Source of the DNA: Babylonia areolata
Taxonomy: Eukaryota > Mollusca > Gastropoda > Neogastropoda > Buccinidae
Assembly (NCBI RefSeq): GCF_041734735.1
Contig: NC_134880.1
Coordinates: forward strand, 21,122,246 to 21,186,245
DNA: 64,000 bases
Direction: 5' to 3'
Made by a program: the position numbers and the translations under genes. Below the pieces are notes generated by a model, which had not been told where the DNA came from, did no database searches, and saw nothing but the letters and a program-made list of their open reading frames with translations. How positions within the stretch are numbered: position 1 is the first letter of the stretch; every line of letters starts with the position of its first letter. Shown piece by piece: positions 21,201 to 34,800 of this stretch.

Positions 21201-24180
21201 CAAAAAAATGGGTGGCGCTGTAGTGTAGCGACGCGCTCTCCCTGGGGAGAGCTGCCCGAATTTCACACAAGAGAAATCTGTTGTGATAAAAAAAGAAATA
21301 CAAATACAAATACACATCCGCTAAGCAGGTGGCTGACCTGCAGCAGCGTGACCCAACGTGTTTAGTCAGTCCTTGAGGGAAAAATAAATATATAACCAAA
21401 ACAAAATGAAATGAAATAAAAACAAAATAAAATAATCTAAAAAATGAAATAAAATAAATAAATAAAAATGATGATATCAATAATAATAATAATAATAGCA
21501 ACATCAATAATAATAATAATAATTGTACTAGGACTAAAGAAAAAACTACTGATAATTATGAAAGTGAATTAAATTACAGTGCTGGGAAAGATATGCAGAT
21601 GGCAATAAAAAGGTTCAGGTAAAAACATGAAAGAAAACGGGCCAAGCTCAGTGAACCCCTTTCATGTGCATCCACGCACGCACACTCACTGTGAAAATGC
21701 TCACTCACAAACACACACACACAAACACACATTGAACAAAGGAAATACAATGCCAAGAGGAAGCAGACCAAACAAAGAAAGGTGACCGACACCCTGACAG
21801 TGATGTAAACCTAAATCTTTTTTCTTTTTTTTTTCTCCCTTGCAGAGAAGGTAATATTTGTCAAGAAACATGTAATCACATTTCACATTTGGGTAAACAA
21901 TATAGCAAAATACATTGTTTGATTCCAACAAAAACAGTGAAGCATTACACTGTAGAATCTACTTCTAGGAAAGTACATAAACACTGACCATCGCTTCACT
22001 GACGTTATATCATTCATCCAACTGCTAGGTTTATTTTGTTTTTGCCTATCCCCTATCCCAACAAACGCACATCCAGTGAGACAGATACACACAGACACTC
22101 TATAACGTATAATCCCTCGGTCAATATACCACAAAAATAGCAACATAATCTCCTTCTGAGGCATCGAGGAAACACCAAGAATAATCCAGTTTAATATAGA
22201 TTCCTAAAACGTACAAGCATAACCTCGAAGAAAAAACAACAAAAACAACAGTATTATCAAAAAGTCAAAACATGTTACATAATATGGTAACTCACTCGGG
22301 ACGACAAGTTTTCTCCCTTGCTTTTCCCCACAGATGGCCCATTTGTAAGGGTTTGGAAAAAAAAATTACAAAAAATACAAAATACTGTGTAAGAAAATGA
22401 AACTTTCAGAACTGGTTTATTACGTGTTGAGCTATTACATATAAAAAAAATCAAATTTTTTCATCTTATTTTTACAATTTTGCCATATGTAGAAAATACT
22501 GTCAATTTTTCACCCCAATTACCATACCCATGCTCGCTTTCTGCATTAAATTTGCTTTCTTCTTCGTCATCATCCACCTCTTCAATGTCCGACCCTTCAG
22601 TTTGTAGCATTTCAAGTACTTCGGCAACCCTAAAACATTGCCGTCACTGCCTTGTTCGCTTCACAACATTCTGAGAAGAGGCCGCTTTGCTAACAGGCTG
22701 GCACGCGAGCAGACAACCGGTCAGTGACTTTGTCAGCGTGTGTGCGAGACAGGCCACACATCCCAGACTAACCAATCATACTGTTCGATTGTGGAGTCAG
22801 TGACTCAGAATAGCGCACTCTGCTTGGCTAATCACAAAATCACGTGTACAGCGCATGATAGAATTTAACTTTCGGAGAATGCTATTCCATTCCTTCGTCC
22901 GAAACCGAATACGTTTTGTGTAAGAATGCGTGAGCATTCCTTCGTCCGGAAAGAGTTTCTTTTAAGTTACACGATACAAGCACACTCATATGCAGCAGTT
23001 GAGCGGTTGAAGGACAACAAGATTCTAGTAGGATGTGGAAGGATTATTCCCAAAACAAGACAAGTAAGCAAATGTGTTCATAAAACTGCATTCGAATAAT
23101 ACTTATCAAGCGCCACTTGCGCCCCAAATACAAATCAGTATTCTGCACTTGGGTGAGAGGTGAACAAGCAAGTCTATAAAACTGCATTCAGATCAGACTT
23201 AGACGGGCGCAACAGCCGAGTGGTTAAAGTGTTGGACTTTCAATCTGAGGGTCTCGGGTTCGAATCTCCGTAACGGCGCCTGGTGGGTAAAGGGTGGAGA
23301 TTTTTCCGATCTCCCAGGTCAACATATGTGCAGACCTGCTAGTGCCTGAACCCCCTTCGTGTGTATACGCAAGCAGAAGATCAAATATGCATGTTAAAGA
23401 ACCTGTAATCCATGTCAGCGTTTGGTGGGTTATGGAAACAAGAACATACCCAGCATGCACACCCCCGAAAACGGAGTACGGTTGCCTACATGGCAGGGTA
23501 AAAATGGTCATACCCGTAAAATCCCACTCGTGTAATATGTGAGTGAACGTGGGAGTTGCAGACCACGAACGAAGAAGAAGAAGAAGAAGAAGATCAGACT
23601 TATCACGTGCCATTTGCGCAGCAGTTACATATCTGTATTCTGCACTGGGGATGGTACTTACAGCAGTTACCTGCACTGCTGTTGCAAATATCTATTTTAT
23701 AGCTGGGACTGTACAGCAGTTTTGTATACTGCGTTGTAGTTCATTCATATCAGTTTTACATGTGCCACTTCTTCTACAGTACGTCTGGGATTTACATCTG
23801 AAGATGCTATCTGTTTTAGAACGAAAATTGTTTATACATTATTTACCTATTCAAATTTGTAAGTTTGCAGGTAACAACATTTATCAAGTTATCATCTGTG
23901 AGGTTACCTTGCAAGCCAAAAAGTTACATGCATTTCAGTGGTTACTTGTTCTTCAAATCCATTTGAATTCATGGCGTTTATGAATAGCATGGCAGCAGCT
24001 ATCTTATTTACAATTATAATTGCAAGAGAACTCTAAAAAGAAAAGTTACCCATTCCAACTAAATCTTTGAGATATTCTTCTCAATTTAGAATTTTTTATA
24101 TCAATATTATCATCTTTTCTAGATATTTGCCATACACTTTTCTGTTTAAGCAGTAATTAGTAGTTGATAATCGATAATCT

Positions 24181-24217
<37 letters not shown>

Positions 24218-27200
24218 CTTGCATGCATTTTCTTTGTGTTTGTGTGTGTGCGTGTGTGTGCGTGTGTGTGTTGTGTGTTGTGTGTGTGTGTGTGTGTTAC
24301 AATTTTTTTGTGATTTTACAGTTTAAGATGTATGAACATATTTTTTTTCCCCTTAGAATTATCATGGCATGGATTTTCCTGCCAGCATCAGTTGCTGAGG
24401 CCCACTCCTTGGTATGATTCAAGAGGGAGCTTAGCATCCTATCTTTTCTAAATCCTCAGAGTAGAGACCATGGGTCAAAGTAGCGGTAAATGACCGGCTA
24501 GAGCCGCGCTAAATGGGATGATCCCCCACGGCGTGCTTTGCTAGCTGGAGAGGTCTGGCCTAGATATTGTGAAATAAAGGTACGTCGTCTACCCCACCTG
24601 TCCTCCCGCTCACCCCTCCCCCCTTCCTCATCCCCCCCCCCCCTTCCTCATCCCCCCCTTTTTTTTAAAACTCACTTGTGTAAACAATGTGAGTCTATGT
24701 AATAACTTGGAGTTCAGTTGAAGGTGTGTGTGTGTGTGTGTGTGTGTGTGGGGGGGGGGTATACTTTAACATTGTCATTTTCTTTGGAAATACTTTGTCT
24801 ACCAATACCAATTTTGGAATTATCATTGTAAGAGAAAAAATCTTCACAGTCATACTGATAATAGATTGTAAGTTTCTTTTGTTGAGGATCTGAATCCAAA
24901 AAATAACAATGTATGGTTTGGTTTGAAGACAGCCTGACCTTGTTTTTTCTTTTTTGCTGCCCCATCATTTGCACCGTTTTAGTGGCATTACTCCCACGCC
25001 ACTCATTCCAAGTGCCCCATACACAGCCACACCTGAGTTCGTCTGTCTCAGTCCCAGCAGTCCTCAGGGAACCATCGATGTTAGGTCACCAGAAGGCTAC
25101 ACACCAGAGGAGATCCTGCACTACTGATGAATCACTTTGGTGGCGTTTGGTAGTGCCTGTTCTGATTTAACGTACATAGGACACTACCTACAAAGCCCCC
25201 TACTGATGACGATAATGGCTTAGTTGCGGAGCCAGACTGAGTGAGCATCTCCTCCAGAGTGGCCTGACCACGTTTTTCTTGTTCGCAATTAAAAGAAAAG
25301 AAATATAAATTCTGGACAGAATACATACAGTGACACTAATGACACCATCAACATGATTACTGAATATGAATATTTTAAACTGGACATTGAATTAATCAGA
25401 ATGAACATGAAAAAGAAATCTGAATGGACAGCGTTGTAGACTTCTGTCAGCTTGTTGAACATGCAGATCTGGAAAAAAAAAAAAAAAAAAAAAAGGCTAC
25501 ATGTTGCGGTGTGCCTGAGGCGATGGCAACCTGTCCTTTACTGTGGACTTAAAAAGAATTTCTTAAAAGATCAAGATTTACCAAACTGATATGATTTAAA
25601 TGGCACTACCACCTGAAATACAATAATCGATTTATGATGCAAACAAAAAGCATACGTTTACATATCAATTTTTGAACGTCATTAGTTGGCAAGCTTTAGC
25701 GCAGTAAGTCCACTCTTGAACTCAGTGTGCTTTATTTCAACCTACTAATAGACTCTTTTTGTTCCTTTCCACCCTGAAGCTTTGTATTATTAAATACAGA
25801 ACACATTTTAACTTTTCTTTCTTTCTTTTTTTTTTTTTTGTTTTGTTTACTTGATAAAATGTGTATCACAAGTGAGTCTTGAGTTGAAGGCCTTGCTTCT
25901 CTTGTTCTTTTAAGTGCCTTGCACACATACACCCAAGTCACTTGAATGTCTAGGCAAGATGGTGTGACTAAAAGACTGAAGAATGAAAAAATGTGTTGAA
26001 ACTAAGTACCTGTTTTACAGTTGGGGCTCTCGTCAGAGTGCTGAGACACACAGAACAGAAGTAGCTAGTCTGAAATCTGGCACTCAGCTTTACACCAATT
26101 ATATGTTCTATAATTCACATTGTGTTAAACCTGTGACCTGTATAACAGTAGGAATGATCCTTATATGAATTATAACTGTTTTTCATCTGCAAGATCTCAC
26201 CAGAATGAAATTCAGGACTTTTTCTTTCTGTGTTGATGCAATCTACAGTTTAATAAATACCCGTTTTTATTCAGTAATATCTCATCTATATGAAATTTGT
26301 GACTGCTTTAAAAATGATATTTATTTATCTATCTGTCTATCTATATGTATGTATGTAAATACAGAGAGAGAGAGATATTTTATAAGCAGTTAAATGTTCT
26401 ACACTTTGAATCATCCTAAAATTAAACTGTCCACTTCTACAATTGGAAACTGTGTAAAAAAAAAACCCCTACTTCTGCATCTGCAATCGTCTTCAGAAGA
26501 ACTCTCACCCGTTCTGCAGTTGGGGCTGTTCTTGTAGCGCTCAGACATACACATCAGGACCGCGTCTGCCTGTTCCACGGCCTCTGCCATGGCCTGCAGT
26601 GTGGAACCGGAGATGTTGTCCACGTCCATCCACACACGGAAACCCTGACTCCGAAGGCTGTCCCTGATCTGTGTCCACCATCCAACAGAACAAAGGACTT
26701 GCTGACTCTCACAGAAACCTTAATCACATGTTTGCTGACTCTCACAGAAACCTTAATCACATGTTTGCTGACTCTCACAGAAACCTTAATCACATGTTTG
26801 CTGACTCTCACGGAAACCTTAATCACATGTTTGCTGACTCTCACGGAAACCTTAATCACATGTTTGCTGACTCTCACAGAAACCTTAATCACATGTTTGC
26901 TGACTCTCACAGAAACCTTAATCACATGTTTGCTGACTCACACACACAGAAACCTTAATCACATGTTTGCTGACTCTCACAGAAACCTTAATCACATGTT
27001 TGCTGACTCTCACAGAAACCTTAATCACATGTTTGCTGACTCTCTCACACAGAAACCTTAATCACATGTTTGCTGACAACCTTAATCACATGTTTGCTGA
27101 CTCTCTCACACAGAAACCTTAATCAGATGTTTGCTGACAACCTTAATCACATGTTTGCTGACTCTCTCACACAGAAACCTTAATCACATGTTTGCTGACA

Positions 27201-28703
27201 ACCTTAATCACGTTTGCTGACTCTCACACAGAAACCTTAATCACGTTTTTGCTGACTCTCTCAGAAACTTTAATCGCACGTTTGCTGACTCTCTCAGAAA
27301 CCTTAATCAAATGTTTGCTGACTCTCACACACAGAAACCTTAATCACATGTTTGCGGGCTCTCACACAGAAACCTTAATCACATGTTTGCTGACTCTCTC
27401 ACAGAAACCTTAATCACATGTTTGTTGACTCTCACACACAGAAACCTTTATCACATGTCTGCTGACTCTCACACAGAAACCTTAATCACATGTTTGTTGA
27501 CTCTCACACACAGAAACCTTTATCACATGTCTGCTGACTCACACACAGAAACCTTAATCACATGTTTGCTGACTCTCTCACAGAAACCTTAATCACATGT
27601 TTGTTGACTCTCACACACAGAAACCTTTATCACATGTCTGCTGACTCACACACAGAAACCTTAATCACATGTTTGCGGGCTCTCACACAGAAACCTTAAT
27701 CACATGTTTGCTGACTCTCTCACAGAAACCTTAATCACATGTTTGCTGACTCTCACACAGAAACCTTAATCACATGTTTGTTGACTCTCACACACAGAAA
27801 CCTTTATCACATGTCTGCTGACTCACACACAGAAACCTTAATCACATGTTTGTCTACTGTTCTGAAACAGAGAGTTAAGCTGCTCAAAAACCTCAGTGAT
27901 CAGTTTCAGGCTATCATTCTTCCACTTCTTGAAACTATGAGAATAATCATTTGTTCATTTCATTTCCAATGCCAGTTCTGGCCCATCATGGAGGGCCTTG
28001 AGGAGAAACTTGCCACAGGCTGCAGACTTCATCACTACAACAATCTTGGTGATACAGCATGGGAAGTGGATCATGGAATCTGGGAGATTTGTTCATGTGT
28101 TTGTTCTGAATGTTTGAACCATAGTAGCAGTTGGTGTCTGTCTTTGACCAATCCTTGAATTATCATCACTTGCAAATCGTATCACTTTTATTCCTTTATT
28201 TCTCATATGCATGTGCATGCATGCTCGCTCACACAATCATGCACACACACATATATTACCACACACACAAACACACACACACACATGTTCAGACACACAC
28301 ACGTTTTGTTGTGACCAATGACAACATGCGCAACATTCAATTCCTATACCTGAAGCACCATCTTCTGGGAGCCCCACTGGTAGCTGACCATCACGTGACC
28401 TTTCCCTTCGAGGTCAGCGCGTGTCGGGATCAAGGGGGCAGGAGGCGGAACTGCACGACCTGGGGGAGGGGGAGGGGGAGGGGGAGAGGCAGAAAGACAA
28501 GTGGGAGCAGGAGGGGGAGAGAAACAGACCAAAGAACTACTAGAAGAGGGAGTGGGAGTAAGGCTGGAGAAGGCATGGGGTGGGAATGGGCCACCGAATT
28601 CTGGAAGAGGCGGAGCAGGAGGCGGTCCACCTTTCGGATGTCCATCACCTTGCCCTTCATGCCATGCAGTGAGAAAATTATATAATTATATATATAAATA
28701 TAT

Positions 28704-28744
<41 letters not shown>

Positions 28745-28786
28745 ATGGGGTTGGGGATGAATGGTGATTTGGAGGAAACCAGGCAT

Positions 28787-28831
<45 letters not shown>

Positions 28832-31800
28832 CAGAGACAGACAGACAGAGACAGCGTGAAAAGGCCTGCAGAGGTACTTACTTCTATCACTGTTTAAGCA
28901 CAAACCTGACAGTGTATTTAACAGTAATTTATGTTCACAAAGCACAACTGTTGAAAGTTTGATTGCATCAATAAGCACCCATCACAGCATCATTTCACAA
29001 AGAGTTACCAAAGTAGAATGCGTACGTTGTCTTGATAACAATTCATCTATCCTGGTGATGCCTCTTTATTAATCCGACTGGTAATTATTTGTGCATTCAA
29101 AGGCTCATCTCTCACAACACACAGTCTCTCAAGCCAAGAGTCGGCACACATGAACGCAACAAAAGTTGAAATATAAAGCAAAACATAATAAGCTAATAAC
29201 AACATTTCTTAAAAATTCAAATTAAACATAATTAAAACACAGCAGCTAGATTTATCATGCAGTAAAAGAGATATGTTATAAACCAGTGTGTATTTTAAGA
29301 AAACTCTATTTCAGAATACCTACATAAATTCATCATTAAAAAAAATCTTAAATGTCAGGTTCTTTACTAAAATTCTTGCATGCAATAAAAAAAAAAGATC
29401 TGCTAAAAATTAACCTGTACATTAAGAAACAGTTTCAAGAACATGAAACCTTTATCCAAACTGTCAGTTTCAAATTCTTTAAAAAAAAAAAAAAATTCAG
29501 GATTAACACTTAAAACATAATATCTGACCAAACATGTCAATATCCACCTTTATAAACTCCTGAAACCAGTGTGTGCCTGCAAGTGAGTGTGCATGTGTAT
29601 GTAAATGACATGCACTTTAAAAGATTTTTTTCTGTGACTTTGACAATTTACTGACAACAGTAACCTCCCCTCCCCTCCACAAATAAGTAATGAATAAGCA
29701 AATAAACACATAAATAAAAAAGAAAGATATTTCTTGCCCCTTGCCTTACACAATGAATAAGATGTTGAGACCTAAATGGATCCCCTTTGCAGCAGAATAA
29801 TTATCCAGTCACCTTTCATCACCACCAAACTATTACAAACAAACAAAACAAAAAAAGTTCCAAATTTCTGGTGTCCCCGCCCCCATACCCCCACCCCCAA
29901 AAAGTTTTTCTTTTCTTTTTTTTCTTCTTCTTTTTTTTTTTTTTTTTTCAGGAAAATGTTTTTCTTCTGTGTCTGTCTCTTTGGGGTGAAATGGCTGATG
30001 ATTTTTTTTTTTTTAGGAAATTGTTTTTCATCTGTGCTGATGATTTTTTTTTTTTTCAGGAAAATCTTTTTCTTCTGTGTCAGTCTCTTTGGGTGGTATG
30101 GCTGATGATTTTTTTTATTTATTTTTTTTTTAGGAAAATGTTTTTCTTCTGTGTCTGTCTCTTTGGGTATATTGGCTGATGTGTGAATGTCATTTTATCA
30201 TCCCTTGTGCAAATCAATTTTTTTTTTTCTATTTCGAACCATCAAAGAGTCCTGAGTCTTTTCATTCAATCATTCATTTACTTATTTACTTTCAAATCAA
30301 GAACATTTTGACTGCACACACCCCTACCTTGGTGAACCTTCCGGTCCAGGTTCAGAACCCAGAGGGCACCACTACAGGACTTGGCCACACCCCTGTGACT
30401 GCTGTCCTTCAGCTTGTTCAGGAGTTCCATCAGCTCCCAGTCTCTCTGCCCAAACAGTCAACATTCAAGGTTCTTCTTCTTCTTCTTCTTCTGCGTTCGT
30501 GGGCTTCAACTCCCACGTTCACTCGTATATACGCGAGTGGGCTTTTTACGTGTATGACCGTTTTTACCCCACCATGTAGGCAGCCATACTCCGCTTTTGG
30601 GGGTGTGCATGCTGGGTATGTTCTTGTTTCCATAACCCACTGAACGCCGACATGGATTACAGGATCTTTAACGTGCGTATCTGATCTTATGCTTGCGTAT
30701 ACACACGAAGGGGGTTCAGGCACTGGCAGGTCTGCACATATGTTGACCTGGGAGATCGTAAAAATCTCCACCCTTTACCCACCAGGCGCCGTCACCGTGA
30801 TTCGAACCCGCGACCCTCAGATCAAAAGTCCAACGCTTTAACCATTCGGCTATGGCGCCCGTCGATTCAAGGTTCTAATTTCCTTCTTTCACCCCTTGTT
30901 GGTGAGTATGTGGTGGAGGGTTACGAACAGAAGAACAAATGAACGCGCTGAACATGACAGCAGCTCTAAAGGCCTGGTCGTTATGTTAGGGTTTATTGCA
31001 AGGTTGGGCATCTGCTCCTCTTCTTTTTCTTCTTCTTCTTCTTCTTTTTTTTCTTCTTTTTAACAGATGTGTTGTACCTTCCATACACTTTGAAACCTCC
31101 TTCAAATTAAAGCAAATACTAATAAGTGAACTGTGTCAACAACACTAACGTGTCAAATATATTGTGTAACTGATGTACACACGGTAGGAGGAAGGCGGCA
31201 GAATGATCAAGACGCTTCGCTTATCTGTCAATACAGCGTTCGTGAGGGTTTGGGTTCATTTCATGCTCTTGCCCTTTCTCCCAAGTTTGATTGGGAACAA
31301 TCAAACTGAGCATCCTGTCATTCGGATGAGATGATCAACTGAAGTCCGATAAGCAAGTATTCATAAATGTAGTCCTATTTCTCTTTTTTTTTTTAACCAA
31401 AAAATCATATTAAATGGATCAATACTAAAGCATCAAATAACATTTTAAAAAATCACACACACACACACACACACACACTCAGGCCACTTCCCCCATTCCC
31501 AGTTCATCACATCATCACCCCCTTCAAACTTCCAACCAGACTCCCCCACCCACCCACTTTCTATTTATAAATATTTAAGTCTATTATCACTACCATGAAA
31601 AGTTATGGAATCAGTCACCAATATAAAGACGTCCATGTAGATCTGTAATGCACACTAAACATAATAATCATAATCATGCACTTTACCCTTCTCTTCAATT
31701 CAAAAAATGTATTATCACTCCCATGAAAAGTTGTGAAATCAGTCACCAATATAAAGACGTCCATGTAAATCTGTAGTGCATACTAAACATAATAATCATA

Positions 31801-34800
31801 ATTATGCACTTTACCCTTCTCTTCAATTCAAAAAATGTACATCAAGCATTCTTACTGACTGCTCTTCAGTTTACAAGATGTGATGTTATGACTTACAATG
31901 CATACATAACAGTCGCAGTTTGTTCTAACTATTTGTTCAGTGCCAAGCGACTCTCACGACATCTTGTGAAGTCTTCAAGGGAAATAGCCCAACACATCAC
32001 TGCAATTTTTTTCTGGTGGAAAGGGTGTAGGTATTTGTATACATTAAAGAAACAATGTTTCTATTCTTTGTTTCTCGTTATCTTTCTGATTTGATAAAGT
32101 TGTTCTGTTTTTGTGGTTTTTTGTTGTTGTTTTCTCCCCAACCGTTCTTTATTGCTGCTTTTTTTTTTTTTTCATCACATGTAGGAAACTTAAACCAAAT
32201 AAAAAATTTTAAAAAAACCTACCCCCATCGTTTTCCTGTTTTCTTTATCAAAGGCCAAGTTCCAAATGATCTGGGCGGTTTTCTGCTTTTCCGCTTCACT
32301 GCCCGTTTCCAGCATGGGCTTCAGAAGCACCAAGACATCTGGGGAATGAAACAACGATTCGTAATTCATCAAACCAAACAGCATGCGGCAGTAAAGTCGA
32401 TCGAGTTGAACGGTCGACCTACTGGCTGACGGCTCTTGCGGTCAAGTTGTTCCGGGCTTGGGTCTTGGTTCGGTGAAGGATGCGTTCTTTGAGCAGGCTG
32501 AGTCCTGGTTGTCTGCCCAGGTGGGAGGTCCATCTGGCGTTCCAAGGCGGAGCCCTGCCTGGGGCTGAATCTTGGCTGTTTTTCTTGTGTGTGTGATTGT
32601 GTGGGGTGGGGGGGGGGGCAGTGGGGGGGGGGGGGGGGGGGGGGGGTTCAGGGGGATGTTTTTTTCTTTTCTATACACTGAAAATGCTTCATTTGTATAC
32701 TTGAACATGTTCTTTATTTGTATATCAGATTTCCTTTTGTTTTTTGCATACTAAATAAGTACTACATGCTCTTTATTTGATAACTAATATAACGCTTTTT
32801 ACACACAAAAAAAGTTTTTTCTTTCGAGCATACTTGAAGAAAGATGTGTTTTTTTTGTGTTTTTTTCCCTTTTTTTGTGTGTGCATAATTTGTATTACTT
32901 GCACTCACCACACAGATGGCAGAATAGAAGTGACAGCCACATGAAGCCAACAGTGAAAGTGAAAAGCAGACAGACAGAAATACGACATGAAAATGAATAA
33001 ACAGATAAATAAATAATATCCCCCCACCCCCCTCTCCACCACACCCATGCCCCCTCCCATCCTACCTTCTCAGGGAAGAACAATAACTGTTCTCTCCCTC
33101 CTCAAATCTGGGCATTTAATCATTCATTGTGCGTGCTGTTGCGTTTACCTTTTTTCATCAGCAGCTTCTTGTTGTCATCGTTCTGCGCCAGATTGCCCAA
33201 CCCTTCCAACAGCTCTTCCAGGCTGTACCCACTAGATTCACGGTGATCTTCACTCTCGTATGCAGTGCACATTGTCTCCAGAAAGAAGTCAAAGTCAGAG
33301 GCTTCGGCAATCAGCAGGTGGTTCTCGTCTTCGTCAATGATGTAGGAAAGAGCCAGCAGAGTCACCAACTTTATATCTGTCAAAGCGCAAACGCAGAAAC
33401 TTATATTGGGTAGAAAGATTATTGATAACAGATAACAAGACCAAAAAAAAACCAACAAAAAACAAAAAAAACAAACAACCAACCAACCAAACAAAAACCC
33501 ACAAAAAATCCCCGCTTGATAACAATACTTCATGCAACCTGCTAAATGTACTTGATTATTTGATTATTCATCTATGTTATAAACTCTCCTTGATTTTGGG
33601 GCTTATTTATTGTTGTAACCTACATGTTTATATTTGAAGGTCGTTTTACGTGTTTTTCGTAAAAAATGTTTTATAACGTGTGTGAAATGAAGACTGATGC
33701 TGGACGCATGGATATTTGATGCAGCTGAGATTGTGTGCTTCTGAGCATATGCAAATCAGCTGAATGGCTTATGCATGTCTATATTTGTACTATATAGAAT
33801 TTAACTGCATGCCACCACACCAAGCATCTCCATTTAAGGACAATAAATTATCTTGTGATCTTGTGAAATGATAAAGCATACAAAGGTCATCATTGTGGGA
33901 CATGACTAACATGCTTCTATATAAGCACTGAAGGAAAACTACAGATTCAGTTTTCAGTTTCTCAAGGAGGTGTCACTGCTAGGCAGATGCTTGACCAACA
34001 ACATTAACACCAACATGCTGGTCAGGCTTTGTGTGCTTAATAATAATAATAATAATGGTATTCATTTAGTACTGAATCTTGTGCATAGACAAATCAAAGC
34101 GCTTTCACACCAGTCATTCACACGCATGCATAACTCTAAAACTGGAGAAACTGAAGACAAGGAGGGGGCAGGAAAGGTAGGCTATTTTGGGAAGAGGTGG
34201 GTTTTATGGCCAGACTTGAAAGAGCTGAGTGTGGAGACTTGACGAAGTGAAAGAGAAAGTTCATTCCAATTGCAAGGTCCAGAGACAGAGAAAGAACGGC
34301 GTCCAACAGTCAAGAGCTTGAATCTGGGTGTGCGTAAACACATGCTTGCGCATCATATATTTGTGTACCTATCAAAGTGGATTTCTTCTACAAAATTTTA
34401 CCAGAGGATAACACTTTTGTCGCCATAGGTTCTTTTTCAGTGCACCTAGTGCGTGCTGCACACTGGAGCTTGGTTAATCATCTCATCCAAATAACTAGAC
34501 ACTCAGTTTGACTTTCCAGTGAAACTTGAGAGAAACCACAAGACTGGGATTCAAACCCAGACCCTCACATGCACTGCATTGGCAGATAACTGTCTTATCC
34601 ATTCTGCCATGCTCCTCTAGAAAATACATAATTTTGTATGAACCATTTGCATGAATTATGTATCTTTGCCTCTTAAAGAGTAACAACACTTCATCTCTTG
34701 CTCAATGAATGTAGTAGCAAATTTCTCTTGAAATCATTCAGTGGAAAATTATTTTATCTCACTATCTATGTAGCAAGAGATCAATTAGATCTATGTATCT

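Noticed and set aside
23224-23676. Frames containing ETRTYPACTPPK or similar (also at 30430 and 41398)
   Set aside because: Translations of SINE C, sense or antisense.
26554-27592. Long frames such as (VIKVSVRVSKH)n in the minisatellite
   Set aside because: Product of the 33-bp repeat unit, in both strands.
26697-27852. CRISPR-like regular repeats
   Set aside because: Units are contiguous with no unique spacers; this is a minisatellite. The same holds for the 44-bp array at 57916-58480.
28605-28690. Possible extra TIR-gene exon (MKGKVMDIRKVDRLL on the minus strand)
   Set aside because: Exons 6 and 7 already join in phase (G|GT) and the TIR is complete. No good donor follows, and the frame runs on into the C-rich acceptor tract.
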